Shown here one piece after another: positions 26,715 through 39,700 of a DNA stretch of 64,000 nucleotides. A program made the translations under genes and the position numbers. The stretch is from Flavobacterium granuli (GTDB lineage Bacteria > Bacteroidota > Bacteroidia > Flavobacteriales > Flavobacteriaceae): contig NZ_FQWO01000002.1 of assembly GCF_900129705.1 (NCBI RefSeq), positions 186,001 to 250,000 on the forward strand. The letters are read 5' to 3'. Within the stretch, counting starts at the first letter, position 1, and every line of letters begins with the position of its first letter. The notes below the pieces were generated by a model. It was not told the origin of the DNA and did not search any database. It was given only the letters and a program-made list of their open reading frames with translations.

Positions 26715-27689
26715 TTAGTCATGCACCGGGCTCTGCGTACAAGGGCAATTACTAATGCCTTGCAGAAAATCAATTCCTATGGTAACCACATGCGTCCCTG
26801 AATTGAATGAAGCAAGTTGGTTCGTGGTCAACTGGTATGAATAGGCAAAATAAAAATTAGACTTCTTAAAACCCATCATTGGCCCTACATTCAAGGGTTT
26901 AAAAAACTGGTCATTCAAGAAACGATAGGAAGCGCCAATCCAGTAATAATCATCGTATCTGTCAAATTTTCTGTACTTTATATTCACGTCAGTACTCGAA
27001 CGACCGTCACTGGCAAAATATTGATAAAAAACGGAAGGTTCAAATTCAGCCCGACCGTCATTCATACTTTTAAAAACATAACCCGAATACACTTGGTAAT
27101 TTCTTAATAAAACAGGCTCCACTCCCGAAAATCGATCAGCATTCTTATTCAAAATATTGCTGGCATTCATGCTCAAATAATACGACTTATTTCTATATAG
27201 TAAACCCACTTCAAAGTTGTTGTTGGACACAAACCTATTGTCGGTAATACTGGGATCCAAAACCGGCTTCTCATAAGTCGTATTGAACTTATCAATATCA
27301 ATTTTAAAATTATTGATATTGTAAGACATTCCAAAAGACAAATACTGCTTAGAATAATAATCCAGAATCAAGTGGTGTGCAAAAGAGAATTTGGCACCAG
27401 TTTGCCTTGTATGTCCGTTACTGTCATTATAAAAAGAAAGTCCTACCCCAGATTGATCCGCAATTCTAAAATCGGCATAAACTGATTGATTGTTTGGGGC
27501 GTCTTTTATGCCCACCCATTGGGTCAATCCATTGGCTCTAATTTTAAGATTATCACCAATCCCGGCAAATGTAGGTGAAATTACAAAATGATTATCAGCA
27601 AGATATTGCGTAAAAACCGGTAAATTTAACTCCTGACTGTAACCCGAAGTTACAGCCAAAAGTAGTAATGATGCTATTATTTTTTTCAT
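26715..27689 (-). CDS. sprF: PorP/SprF-family outer-membrane protein
   Basis: This 324-residue protein has a signal peptide (MKKIIASLLLLAVTSGYSQ) followed by a PorP/SprF-type beta-barrel: LNLPVFTQYLADNHFVISPTFAGIGDN near the N-terminus, QSVYADFRI, GLSFYNDSNG, and alternating aromatic strands to the C-terminus. In Flavobacterium johnsoniae, SprF lies directly downstream of SprB and is needed for SprB export or display through the type IX secretion system. The same order here (45 bp after the sprB-like gene) supports the symbol. The C-terminus ends in CPCTQSPVHD, an unusual paired-Cys tail. Confidence 0.88.
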   Translation of the reverse strand: MKKIIASLLLLAVTSGYSQELNLPVFTQYLADNHFVISPTFAGIGDNLKIRANGLTQWVGIKDAPNNQSVYADFRIADQSGVGLSFYNDSNGHTRQTGAKFSFAHHLILDYYSKQYLSFGMSYNINNFKIDIDKFNTTYEKPVLDPSITDNRFVSNNNFEVGLLYRNKSYYLSMNASNILNKNADRFSGVEPVLLRNYQVYSGYVFKSMNDGRAEFEPSVFYQYFASDGRSSTDVNIKYRKFDRYDDYYWIGASYRFLNDQFFKPLNVGPMMGFKKSNFYFAYSYQLTTNQLASFNSGTHVVTIGIDFLQGISNCPCTQSPVHD

Positions 27690-27734
27690 TTGAATATTTT
27701 CATTTGGGAGAATCGCTCCGTCACTTTAATAAAT

Positions 27735-30700
27735 TTATCTGTACAGCGTGAAATGCCCCACAAATTCACGAGCGTCTTTGACATCATTCAGTTTTAAAAC
27801 ATACCAATAATCTCCTGAAGGAAGCTCCGTTCCGTTATATCTACCATCCCAATATTGTCCTAGTCGATAATTACCCACTTTACGGCCGTATCTGTCAAAA
27901 ACTTCGAAAGTCAAATCTTTATAGTTTACCGTACATCCAGGAGCCCATACATCATTGATACCGTCTCCATTTGGCGTAAAGTTATTCGGAATACAGACAT
28001 CGATATACTCGAAATACCTGGTAGCCGAAGCGACACAACCATTACCGTCCGTAACGGTAACAGTATAATTTCCTGATTTGTATATGATGAAATTAGACTT
28101 ATTGCCATAAGATTCTCCATTAAGCGTGTACTTATAATTCCCTCCACCACCTGCGGCTACAGCAACGATTTCATTCAATCCACCGTCATTCAAAACAAGT
28201 GTCAATGGTTCTACTTGTTTAATTTCAAAATTAATGGTTTGCTGTTCGCAGCCATTACTATGTCTTGCCGTAACAAAATGGAAACCAGGAGTCAGATTAG
28301 TGAACACACTTGAAGCCTGGAAGTTACCTCCGTCTAAAGCATAATCCACATCGGCAGGATTGGTGATACTGTCATCAATGGTAATGGTCACCGAATTGGC
28401 AGCAGCATTATTCACGCAACCGTAATCTACTATAGCAATTGGGTTCATGTTTATAGACTCAGGTAAAGCAACAAGCCAATCCGTTGTACAACCATTAGCA
28501 TCGCGAATGAAAACAAAATGGTTTCCGCCACCTAATCCTGTAAAGTCAAATTCCGTTTGGGATGCTGTACCTGTGGTGTAAGTTCCGTTAATATCTCCCA
28601 AGCTAACACTGTAAGGTGCTGTCCCGCCAGTTATTTCAATGCTAAAAGCACCGTCTTTGTCTCCAGCACAAATTTCCGGAAAAACAGAATCCGCTACAGT
28701 GGAAACACTTAACAAACTAGGTTCTTTGATTTCGAAATCTTGCACTATAAAGCAACCGTTCTCATCTTGAATCACCACCTGATATACTCCAGTAACCAAT
28801 TCGTCAAAAACACCAGAATCAAAAAACTGATCCAAACGCGGTGAAATGGCATATTTGATTTGGCCTGTACCGCCAGAAGCGTTAATTTCTATTTTACCAT
28901 TGTTTTCTCCGTTACAAGTAACATCTGTTTTAGTAATACGATCAATTGTTAATGGAGTTGGTGGTTCCGAAACAGAAATTACTTCAGTATCATATTGACA
29001 GTCATCACTGTCAACTCTTACAATATAATCACCAGCTGAAAGCTTATCAAAATACCCATTTGCCTGACTAGGCCTAATAGGATTTTTAGCACTGTCTAAT
29101 AATGTATAAGAATAGTTTCCTAATCCACCTGTAGCACTGGCATCAATCGTTGCTGAGGCATCACCTTTACAATACACAACAGCATTAGTTAAATCTAAAA
29201 CGAGTGATAAAGGTGTTATCTCGTTTATAGTAACATTGTTTGAAATAAAACTCACACAACCCTTTTCATCTCTCACATAATACTGATGATCTCCTAAGCC
29301 AACAGAGAAAGTTTCTGATACTGTAAATGTCCCTAATGGTGTTGTAAAATTCTTATCCGTACTATATTCGTATTTTCCTGTTCCACCGCTTGCGCTTAAA
29401 GTAAGCGTCGCAGCGTCCTTACAAGTTATTCCTGATGCCAGTACTAATGTTGCTTCAACCTTAGTTGGTTCATCGATTATAATATCAGCTGTAGGTTGAG
29501 AAACACAATTAAGACCATCAACAACTGTTACCGTATAGATTCCAGCAGCTAATCCTGAAAATATAGGATTAGCTTGAGGCGCAGAAGAAAAAACTGGATC
29601 AGCAGACACATAATTTAAAATGTAAGAATAATTGCTTCCTTGACCTCCAGTTGGAAGATCAACCACTATTTCACCTATAGTTCCACCATTACAATCTAAC
29701 ATATTTGCCCTTGCGTTGGCTGTAACTATTATTGGGTCTGGATCTTTTAAAGTTACGGTTTGTGTTTCAACACAACCGCCCATGTCTTTTACATTCACCG
29801 TATAAGTTCCTGGAGTCAGGTTTTCGAAATAGAATTGATCTGAATACGCAACACTTATTGCAGCCGGACCTACTCCCACTAGTTCATACTTATAATATGC
29901 TGACCATCCACCATCAGCACTTACGGTAATCGTACCATCATTACCTGGATCACAAGTAATTGGAGTCGAGTTTACCGAAATAGATAAATCGGTATTTGGC
30001 TGTGCGATTGTAAATCTAGTTTCCACCTCACAGCTTGGTGTTGCAATCAATTTGGCTTTAACAGTGTAAATTCCCGCCACTAAATTAGGAATTGTAATCT
30101 GAGCTCCTACAGTTGTTCTCACAGGATCAGTACCTGCTGGTCCAGTAATCGTATATTCAAAAGCTCCTGCAGCATCGCCATTATCCAATTGATTGTCAAC
30201 AAAAGTTAAATCTACACTTCCGGTAGCTGTTCCATAACAAATCACATTTTTAACATTACTGGCTACTAGATCAAAGGTGTTAGGTTCGTTTACATAATGA
30301 ATCGTTTTTATACTACACTTTGTAATGGTATTCGTAACCGTAATAGCATAACTTCCAACTGTTAAATCCTTGAATTCACCAGAATTGTTAGTTTGCGTAG
30401 CATACGGTATTGCATTACCAACTGTCCCTAGAGTTGCATCATCTACTGTTGCTACAATAGTATATTCTAAAGGAACTGCGGCACCTCCTGTAAGCGTCAC
30501 ATTAACCTGAATATCTTCGTTATTAACACATGTAATCGCTTTTGTAACTGTAATCGCTGATGGACTAGCAAAATCAATAGCTACAAATGGGTTGATTGTT
30601 GCAGTTGTTGTTCCTACGCAACCATTAGTATCATAAACATTGATTACATAACGACCTCCCAATAAATCGGTTTCTGTATAAACAGGGTTATCCCCTCTTT

Positions 30701-33700
30701 GAACTGGAATAGGGTTTCCGTCTCTTAAAAACTCGTAAATCTTGAAATCATTAGAACCACCTGCTGGCAAGCCTACAGTTATAGTGGCATAATTCGTTCC
30801 GTTAGTTCCCGGAGCACAACCATATTCATCAACGACTGGAGGTTGAACGGTAATAGCTAATGGTCCATCGATAGTTACATCTTTTGCAACTTCACAACCT
30901 CTTCCTGAAGTAGCCGTTACAACATACTTCCCAACTGCTAAACCACTAAATACAGGAGTAGTCTGACTTCCTCCTATAGGAGTTCCAGTAGCAAAATCTG
31001 TTAAAACATAACTATAAACAGGATTGTTATTTATGAATGCTGTAGGAGCTGTCAATTTTACTGTAATACTTCCATTACTGTCTCCATTGCAAATTACATC
31101 CGTTTTAGACAAAGTGAAATCTATATCTTTATTTGCAGCATTAATTATTACTTCAATTTCTTTCGTACATAAGTCCGGAGTTCCCTTATCTCTAACACTA
31201 AATATATAAGTACCAGGAGCTAATCCGGCAAAAACTGGCGAAGAAACATAACCACCACCATTTTTACTATATTCATAATTTGTTGGAACACCGCTGCCAC
31301 CAGACGCTTTTAATGTTATTTCCCCTTCCGTTCCATTACAAATTGGGCTTGCAGTAAGATCATAAGACAATTGTAATGGATTCAAAATTGTTACCTGAAA
31401 CGGAACTGGATTAATACATCCATTTTTATCTCTTACTGTTACATCATAAGTTCCCGGAGCTCCTACTGTAATAGTTGAATTAGTTGTAAAACCACTACCG
31501 ATACTATACTCTAGACTACCAACTCCCGTTGCTGTAATTTTAATATCATAAGTTGCTGTTGGGCTTGGGCATTGACTAACAGCAACAGCCGCATCAATAA
31601 CTGGTGATGCATCCATTACAATAGTTACTGGACTATTCTTCGGACAACCATTTGCGTCCTGCACATATACAACCCAATCCATATCTACTCCGCTGTTGGT
31701 GTCGACCTCTAATACTTTGTTGGATCCAAATACTGTTGGAGCTGGATCACCATCTTTTACAACAGCATAACCATAGTTTTCTGTTCCGCCTGTTGCAGTA
31801 ACTGTTATCGTTGCTAATTTCTTATCACAATTAATATTGGTAGCCGTAGTCGTAAAATCAAGTGGATCAGCTGGCTCAGCAATTATAAAATCAATCACTT
31901 CGGCAATGCATCCAGAAACATCATCCGTTACAGTAAAGGTGTACTTTCCGGCAGCTAATCCTGTATAGGTAATCACATCACCACTTTGTGATGGAACAGA
32001 AGCAGTAGTAGCAAGGTTATAAGTATACTTAGTTGCAGTAATATAATTACTTACGGTAAAAGCTACAGAACCAGTACTGTCACCCTTGCAAAACACATCA
32101 CCAAGCAACTGTGCAGTGACGCTAATTTCGTTTTCTGTCTTAATTGTAACTGATTTCTCAATGCTACATCCTAATACTTTATCGGTGACCTTGATTTTAT
32201 AAGTAACGCCTGGTACTAAACCTGTAAACTCATTTAAACCTACACCACTTCCTGGAACTAGTACAGTAGGGTCGGGATCTAGATATAAAATCTCATAGCT
32301 ATAATCACCTGATCCACCGGCTACATCAGTTACAATAACCTTACTCTCAGCAGATACCGTGTTACAATAAATTGGTGTAATGTCAAGCGTCATCGCTGTT
32401 GGTGGATTATATGGATTTACCATTACATCGCCAGTTATATTACAACCATTCCCATCTAATACCACATAATCAACCTTTTGTGATGTTCCAACCGCAAAAG
32501 TATTATCGTCGCCAAAAGGACCACCATTAAAACTGTAGGTATATGGAGCGGTTCCTGTTCCAGCAGTTACATTAATTGTCACGACCGCATCTTCAGGAGT
32601 GTTTGTCGCACTACAACCAAATAATTTTACCACTGGTGTTGCAGCTAAGGCAACAGGCCCTTTAATTTCAATTGTTTGCTCATCAGAAAGACATTCTTTA
32701 CTATCTCTTACAATAATCTTATAAGTACCAACTGCCAATCCAGTAATTTTAGCTATTGGAACAAAAGCAGCACCATCTATACTATATTCATAAGGTAATA
32801 ATCCATCTTTTGGAGTGATGGTAATGGTTCCGTCTGAATCTCCAAAACAACTTACCAAGGTGGCATCCGCCGTGAAATCAGGTTTTGTTTTTGCCGTTAC
32901 CACAATTTCATTAGAGATTGCTTGACAACCTTTGGTATCCGTTACTCTAAAAATATAAGTACCTGCTATTGCGGTAGTCAATACATTAGGGGTCATAGAG
33001 GTATAAATTCCTCCATCGTTTGTCGAATATTCATAGGTTACATAAGGACTCGTTCCTTCACTTGCGGTCAAAGTAATTTTAGCATCTCCATCTACTGCAA
33101 AACAAGTTAAGTCATTATCTCGTTTCGCCTTTAATATCAACTGCTTATTGACTTCATAAGGAGTTGTTTTAATACAACCATTACCATCCTGAATATACAA
33201 AGTATAACTTCCTGGTCCATAAATTGTAAATTTTGGATCGCTTACATAGGTAACTCCATCAATACTATACATTGCCGTGCCGATCGAAACAGAACCTGTA
33301 ATAGTAACATCTATTGATGCTCCTTCAAAACATGGGGCCGTTTGTGGATCAATTACTGGTTCAGCGTCTTTAATTAAAGAGATTGGGAAAGATTTAATAC
33401 AATTGTATTTATCTTTTGCCCAAACATAATAGCTCCCTGCATTTTTCTTGAAAGTATTTTCATCTGCCCAATTAACATCATCTACAGCTGGCATAGTTGC
33501 TGAAACTGTAATTTGATACTTGTAAGGTCCTGTGCCATCCATGGCTTCAGCAGTAATAATGCCTAGTTCATTACAATTTTCGTTTTTAGACACAGCAGCT
33601 GTTACTGATAAAGGTCTAGCCGACTTAGTAATATTAAATGCCATAGAAGCAACACTACAACCAGCATTTGGCCCCGTAGTTTCTTTAACCAACACATAAT

Positions 33701-36700
33701 AGTTACCAAAAGGCAAAGTTCCAATATCCTTGAGTTCCAACTCTCCTTTTACTACAGGAGGCCCTGCAGAAACGAATCCCGGAACAGTCACAGGTAATGA
33801 TGGTAAGCCTACTTGAACCAATGATTGAGAGTTGAAAATTTGATAGGTCACATCTACTGGACCAGCATAATCACTACTAATAATCAAAGACACTTTTCCA
33901 TCTCCCGCAGCAAGATCAGCACAAGTTATATTCTGTGCTACCGGAGCACTCAATTCTAGTTTTGAATTCGTTGGAATGGCAGTCTCAGCTGTTTCATAAT
34001 AATAACATCCTGTCGACTCATCATAAACAACAAAGGTATACTTAACTCCAGGTGTTAAACCTGTAAAATCTGCTTTCTTACTACCAGGATTAACACCCGG
34101 AGGAACACCAAGTACAGTTTCATTCTTCCATGCTGGATTAGCAGTATTATAAACCATTGGTGGACCCGTATAAATAGCGAAATGGAACGGACCATTAGTA
34201 GTTAAAGTCGTACCAATTTTAACCTCAGCAGATCCTAGCGCTATGCAATCTGCAGTCGAATTAATACTAATATCCAAATCCCTAACATCGGATGCCACTA
34301 AAACATCTTGCACTAAAACGGAACAGCCATTGGCATCCACTACATTAATTTGGTACAAACCAAAATCAACAACATTAAATTTAACAGAAGTAGTTCCAGC
34401 GTTATTTAATTCTTCCTCTTTATAGCCATTTACACCCGTTACATAATAATTATATGGAGCAGTTCCACCAGATCCACCAACAGCTCCCGCTGTTCCATCA
34501 GTAATCGAATCAATAATTATAGAACCTTTAGACGTTGAAGGCACTCCAGCAACACCTTCCACGCATGTAATTGGAATTTCAGTGTGATTAATGGTCATTG
34601 GTTTTGGTTCCGTAATGATAATATCTTCTGAATCCGTACATCCTTTTGCATCGGTAACGGTTACCGTATAAGTACCCGCGGTTAAACCGGAGGTTTGGCT
34701 ACCATAATCCTTATAAGTTGGAGCCGTTCTTTCCACTTTAAACACAAATGGTGCCTGTCCTTTTGCAGGATCTAGTGTAATTGAAATCGCCGCTGTTGCT
34801 TCTCCACTACAATTTATGAGTTTCGTTTGCTTAAGTCCTACTTCATCAGTAGTTATCGCTGTATCGTCTATTTCAGGTGGAGTTGCCAATGTTATGTCAA
34901 TTGTCTTAGTTGTTACAGCTATACAACCATTACCATCAGTAACCCTAAAAGTAAATTTCCCTGCAGTTAATGTTTTGAATATATTCGAAGGCATTAAAGT
35001 ATAACCAGCGTCCAAACTTTCTTTGTATTCATATTTATAAACTGGTCTTCCCCCACCAACAATCAAGGTAACTTGAGCCTCAGCTGATGTCGTACAAGTA
35101 ATATTTTTATCAAACCTCGGAGTCAGCGTTAACTGTTCATCAATTGTAATGGTTTCAAAATCTTCACAACCATTTCCATCTTTGATACTAAAAATATAGG
35201 TACCCGGACTAATATTCTTGAAAATTTTCGTGTTTTGATACACCCCATCCATACCATAACTTGCTGTTCCAACTGAAACTGTACCAGAAAGTGTAATATC
35301 CACAGGAGTTCCCATATAACAAGGTTGCGTAATTGGATCTAATGTTGGCATTTCGTCACTTAATATTTCAACTGTTTTAGTAGTGGTACAACCATTAACA
35401 TCTTTTACATAGACCACCCAATACTTGTCAATTCCTCCATTTGTATCTACGGTTAAAACACTCTTGTTAGCAACATATACTGGTGTAGATAAATCTCCTG
35501 ATTTTAAAACGGCATAAGAGTAATTAGTCGTTCCACCAGAAACGGTTACTGTAATTTCTGACTCATCTTTCTTACAGTTAATTTTGGTAGGTACTGCACT
35601 TATGATTGTTAATGCATTTGGTTGACTTAGAGCAACTGTATAAGTAGCTGTACAACCTGTAGTTCTATCCTTAACTACAATAGTATAACTACTAGCCACT
35701 AAATTACTTAAACTAATTGTTGCCGCTGATTGATTAGTCTTGTTATCAATGGTAAATCCCAAAGTATTGGTAACAACATAATCATATTTGTGTGAATTTA
35801 ATCCACCCACAGTGAATTGAATATCTCCTTTATCTCCGAAACATTTAATTGGTGTAAGCACACTTCCTCCAGCTGTAATATCAGGAACTGATTTTACATT
35901 ATAATCCAGCGTAAAACTACATCCATTTCTATCTGTAGCCGTAAAAGTATAATCTCCTGGCGGCAGATTATATTGTCCCGACGCTTCTAATTGAATACTG
36001 GCGCCTGAAGCAACATTAATAACTTGGTAACGAATAGGCGATTGTCCACCTATTGTCTGAAATTTAACGTGTGCTGTATAGTCTGGACACTCTAAGCCTG
36101 TTTCAAAAAACACATTAATACCTGTTGGCCCACTTAGTGCTGCTATTACAACGTCCGGAAGTCTGACTTCACAACCGTTTTTATCTTTGATATAAGCGTT
36201 AATCGTACCAGCCTTTGTTGTAGAAAAGGTGTTCGCTGTCGTATAATTAGTATTTCCATTAAAACTATAAGTGTATCCTCCTGCGCCACCGGCAGCATCT
36301 TTAATCGTTACAATAGCTGCTTTAGTTCCTGTACTGGAGCAAGCTAAATCCGTGGCAGAAATAGTTGCTGTGACTGGTGTTGGGTCTGTTAGCATAATCT
36401 TTTCTATACCAGACAAGCAACCTTTACTATCTTTTACTTGATACGAATACTCTATTCCTGCCTTTAAGCCTTTGTAAATTGTTGTTCCTGAAAATGCACT
36501 TCCTGCAAAAACCGTACTTTCAGCAAACTTATAGTAATATCCTGGAGAACCTCCAGAACCCACTAATTCCACCTCACCATTAGCATGTCCTATACATTTT
36601 GGAGCGGTTGGTTTTGCAGTTACAATTGGATTTGTAATTGGGTTAATGGTCGCTTTAACAGTAGTAATACAACCTTTAAAATCTTTTACTTCAAATTCAT

Positions 36701-39700
36701 AAGTACTCGCAACTGCGGTAGTGTATGTAAAAGTAGTAGCAGAAGGATAAGCAATTATCCCAGGACCTGTTCCGGAAAATACAGTGACTACAAACGGAGC
36801 TGTTCCGCCTGTAATTGTTCCAGTAATCACAGCTTCATTGTTAGGCGCAACATCACAGTCTAACTCTGTTGTACTATCAATCTTTGCCGTTAATTTTGCA
36901 CTAATATCTTGACTAATCACGGCTGCTTTACAACCGTAACTATCCGTGATTTCAAATTCATAAGTACCGCTAGCGGTCGCATTATAAGTTAAGACAGGGC
37001 CATCAAAAGTAGCACTTGGACCAATAGCTTGACCACCATTAAATGTGGTTGTATAAGTATAAGGTCCTACTCCTCCTGTAACTTTCACTTTGATTTCTGC
37101 ACTACTATCAAAACATAAGTTTGAAGGCTCAAAAACGGCAGTGGGCGGTATTGCAGCAACAACATCTACTGCGGCTGGAACCGCTGTCTGACATAAATTT
37201 ATATCTTTGGCCACAACAGTATAACTTCCTACTGGCACATCAGTAAATTCTTCCTCAACTTGAAAAGGACGCAAAATAGTGCCATCAGCATTCAATAATT
37301 GATATTGATATCCTGGAGTGCCCTCAGTTGCCTTAGCAGTTATCGTTGCCCCAAAAACACAAGTTGCATCGGTAGTAACCTTAGCATCAATTATTAATGC
37401 CTTAGGCATTTTTATCTCCTGCTTTAAAGGGAAAGTACAACTTTTCGCTGAATTATCATATCGAATACTGATATTATAAATTCCACTTGCTAATCCAGTT
37501 AATGTAACACTTCCACTGGTTACAGCTGGAGATGGTATTTCCGTTTGCCAATTAAGACCTCCATCAACTGAGTATTGGAATCCTTTTACCGGATCAAAAT
37601 TTTTGGCCGATAAAGTTATTTCTCCATTTTGCTGGCCATTACATTGTATGTCCTTGTATCCCGTAATACCAGCCGAAAAAGCTTTACTTCCATCTACCAC
37701 TATTGGGAAATCGGCAGTTGTATTACACGATTTTGGAAGTTGGTAAACCAAAATATCATCAATAACGGCATCGTTACCACTATATAGAATACTTCCTGAA
37801 CGTATTTTGAAAGTTAGATTAGTATTATCTCCTGGGTTTAATGATAATGTTTTCAGGTTCCACGATTCATTATTAGGTATAATCCCAGTGGCTTGTGAGG
37901 CGACAACTCTACCTGATTCATCAACCAATTCAATAATAAAATCCGGATTAGCTGCATTTACAGTTTTTCGCAATAAATTCCCTAAATATACATCAATAAT
38001 GACGGGTTGATTCGGGATTACATCATTAATGGGTTTACTGTACAATACTCCATAAGGACCCGCGGCACTACCAATATTCACCAGTAAGAATCTTCCTTTA
38101 GGATCCAAAGGAAGGCCTGCTTTGTTTCCTGGGCTTGTAGTATGATCTTTATAATGAAACCAGGCACCTGCATTGGTTCCGTTTGGGTCATCACTTCTCC
38201 AAAAATCAGAAGTTACCGAGTATTGGTTATCCTCAACCGATCTTGTACCACAGTTGTAAGGACCAACTACTCTCTGGTCATTGAAGCAATAAGCCGTTGC
38301 AATGCCGGGAGTCGTCGTTGAGGCTCCGCTTCCAAAATCTTCTTTCAATAAATTACTATAGGTAGAAACGCTTAACACGTTATAACTTACTGTTATCGTA
38401 TGATCACCCTGACTTACGTTTTTAAAAACATTCGAAGGACTATTCAAATTAAGAACGCCATCTAAATAGTAATCATAACTAAACTGAGTACCCACACTGT
38501 TGGTAACTGTCACAGAAGTCGTTGCTGTTCCATCGCAATTAAAAACAGGCGGATCAACTGTAATAACTGGTTTTTGTGGTATTTTATCTATTGTTATCGC
38601 TTCCATTACAAAAACACAGCCATTTGCATCTTTAACAGATGGAATGTATGTGCCTGGCATTAAATCTTTTTCAGGCAAAGTACCCCAACTTCCACCACCA
38701 TCAAAACTATACTGATAAGGAGCCGTTCCTCCTTCAACATTCGTAATCCTTGCTCGACCTGCTCCGCCAGAGCGGCAGCCGGCTAATTCAGCAACTCCAG
38801 CCGATGCCGTTAAAGCCTTTGATCCGCCTATCTGAACTAGTATTGAGGGGTCGGAGCAAAACTTACCACTATTGATATCTGATCTTTTAAATCGAACTAT
38901 TACAATGTAATTATCTGGAACAAGATTAGAAAAAACATAATCTCCTCCTTTGAAATTTTTCCCGTTATCGATGCTATATTCTATGGTATATAATTTTGGT
39001 TCCGTTATGTTAAGGCTTATTTGTCCTTTATCATCTTTACATTTACTGTCCACCCTATTAATAGTGTAACTAGGTTTGTCAACAATAGGAACAGTAACTG
39101 TATTATCGATAAAGCAACCATTTGCATCTTCTACACGAACCACATAAGTACCAGAACTTACCGTTTTAATTTTATTACTAATTCCATTACTTACAAATCC
39201 TGTATTATTTACATTTACTAAATATTTATAAGGCGTAGTTCCTCCGGTTGCCGTTACTGTAATTTCACCAATATCACTACAAGCAGATAAATCATTTGTA
39301 ATGGTTGCAGAAGCTTTTAGTTGAGTTGGACTCGTAATAGTAACAGTCTGAGTATCTACCATACAAGCATTACCTTCTACTGAAGTAACCACTTTATAAG
39401 TACCTGAATCTAATTCTTTAAAAGTGTGGTCTACACCATCTGGGAAGACAGGCCCACCTACTTTATTATTAGCACTATTAAAAATTTCGATCTTGTATTG
39501 TTTAACACCAGTTACATTTACTTTTATGCTTCCTTTATCTCCGTAACACTTTGGTGAAACAACAGTAGTTGTAACTCCAAAATTCACACTTTTTATTTCA
39601 AGATTGATAACTTTAAATTCACATGAGCCAACCACATCTTTTATTCTAATAAATGCTGTGTAGTTACCGGCAGTTCCTGTTGTGAAAACATTACTGTCCT

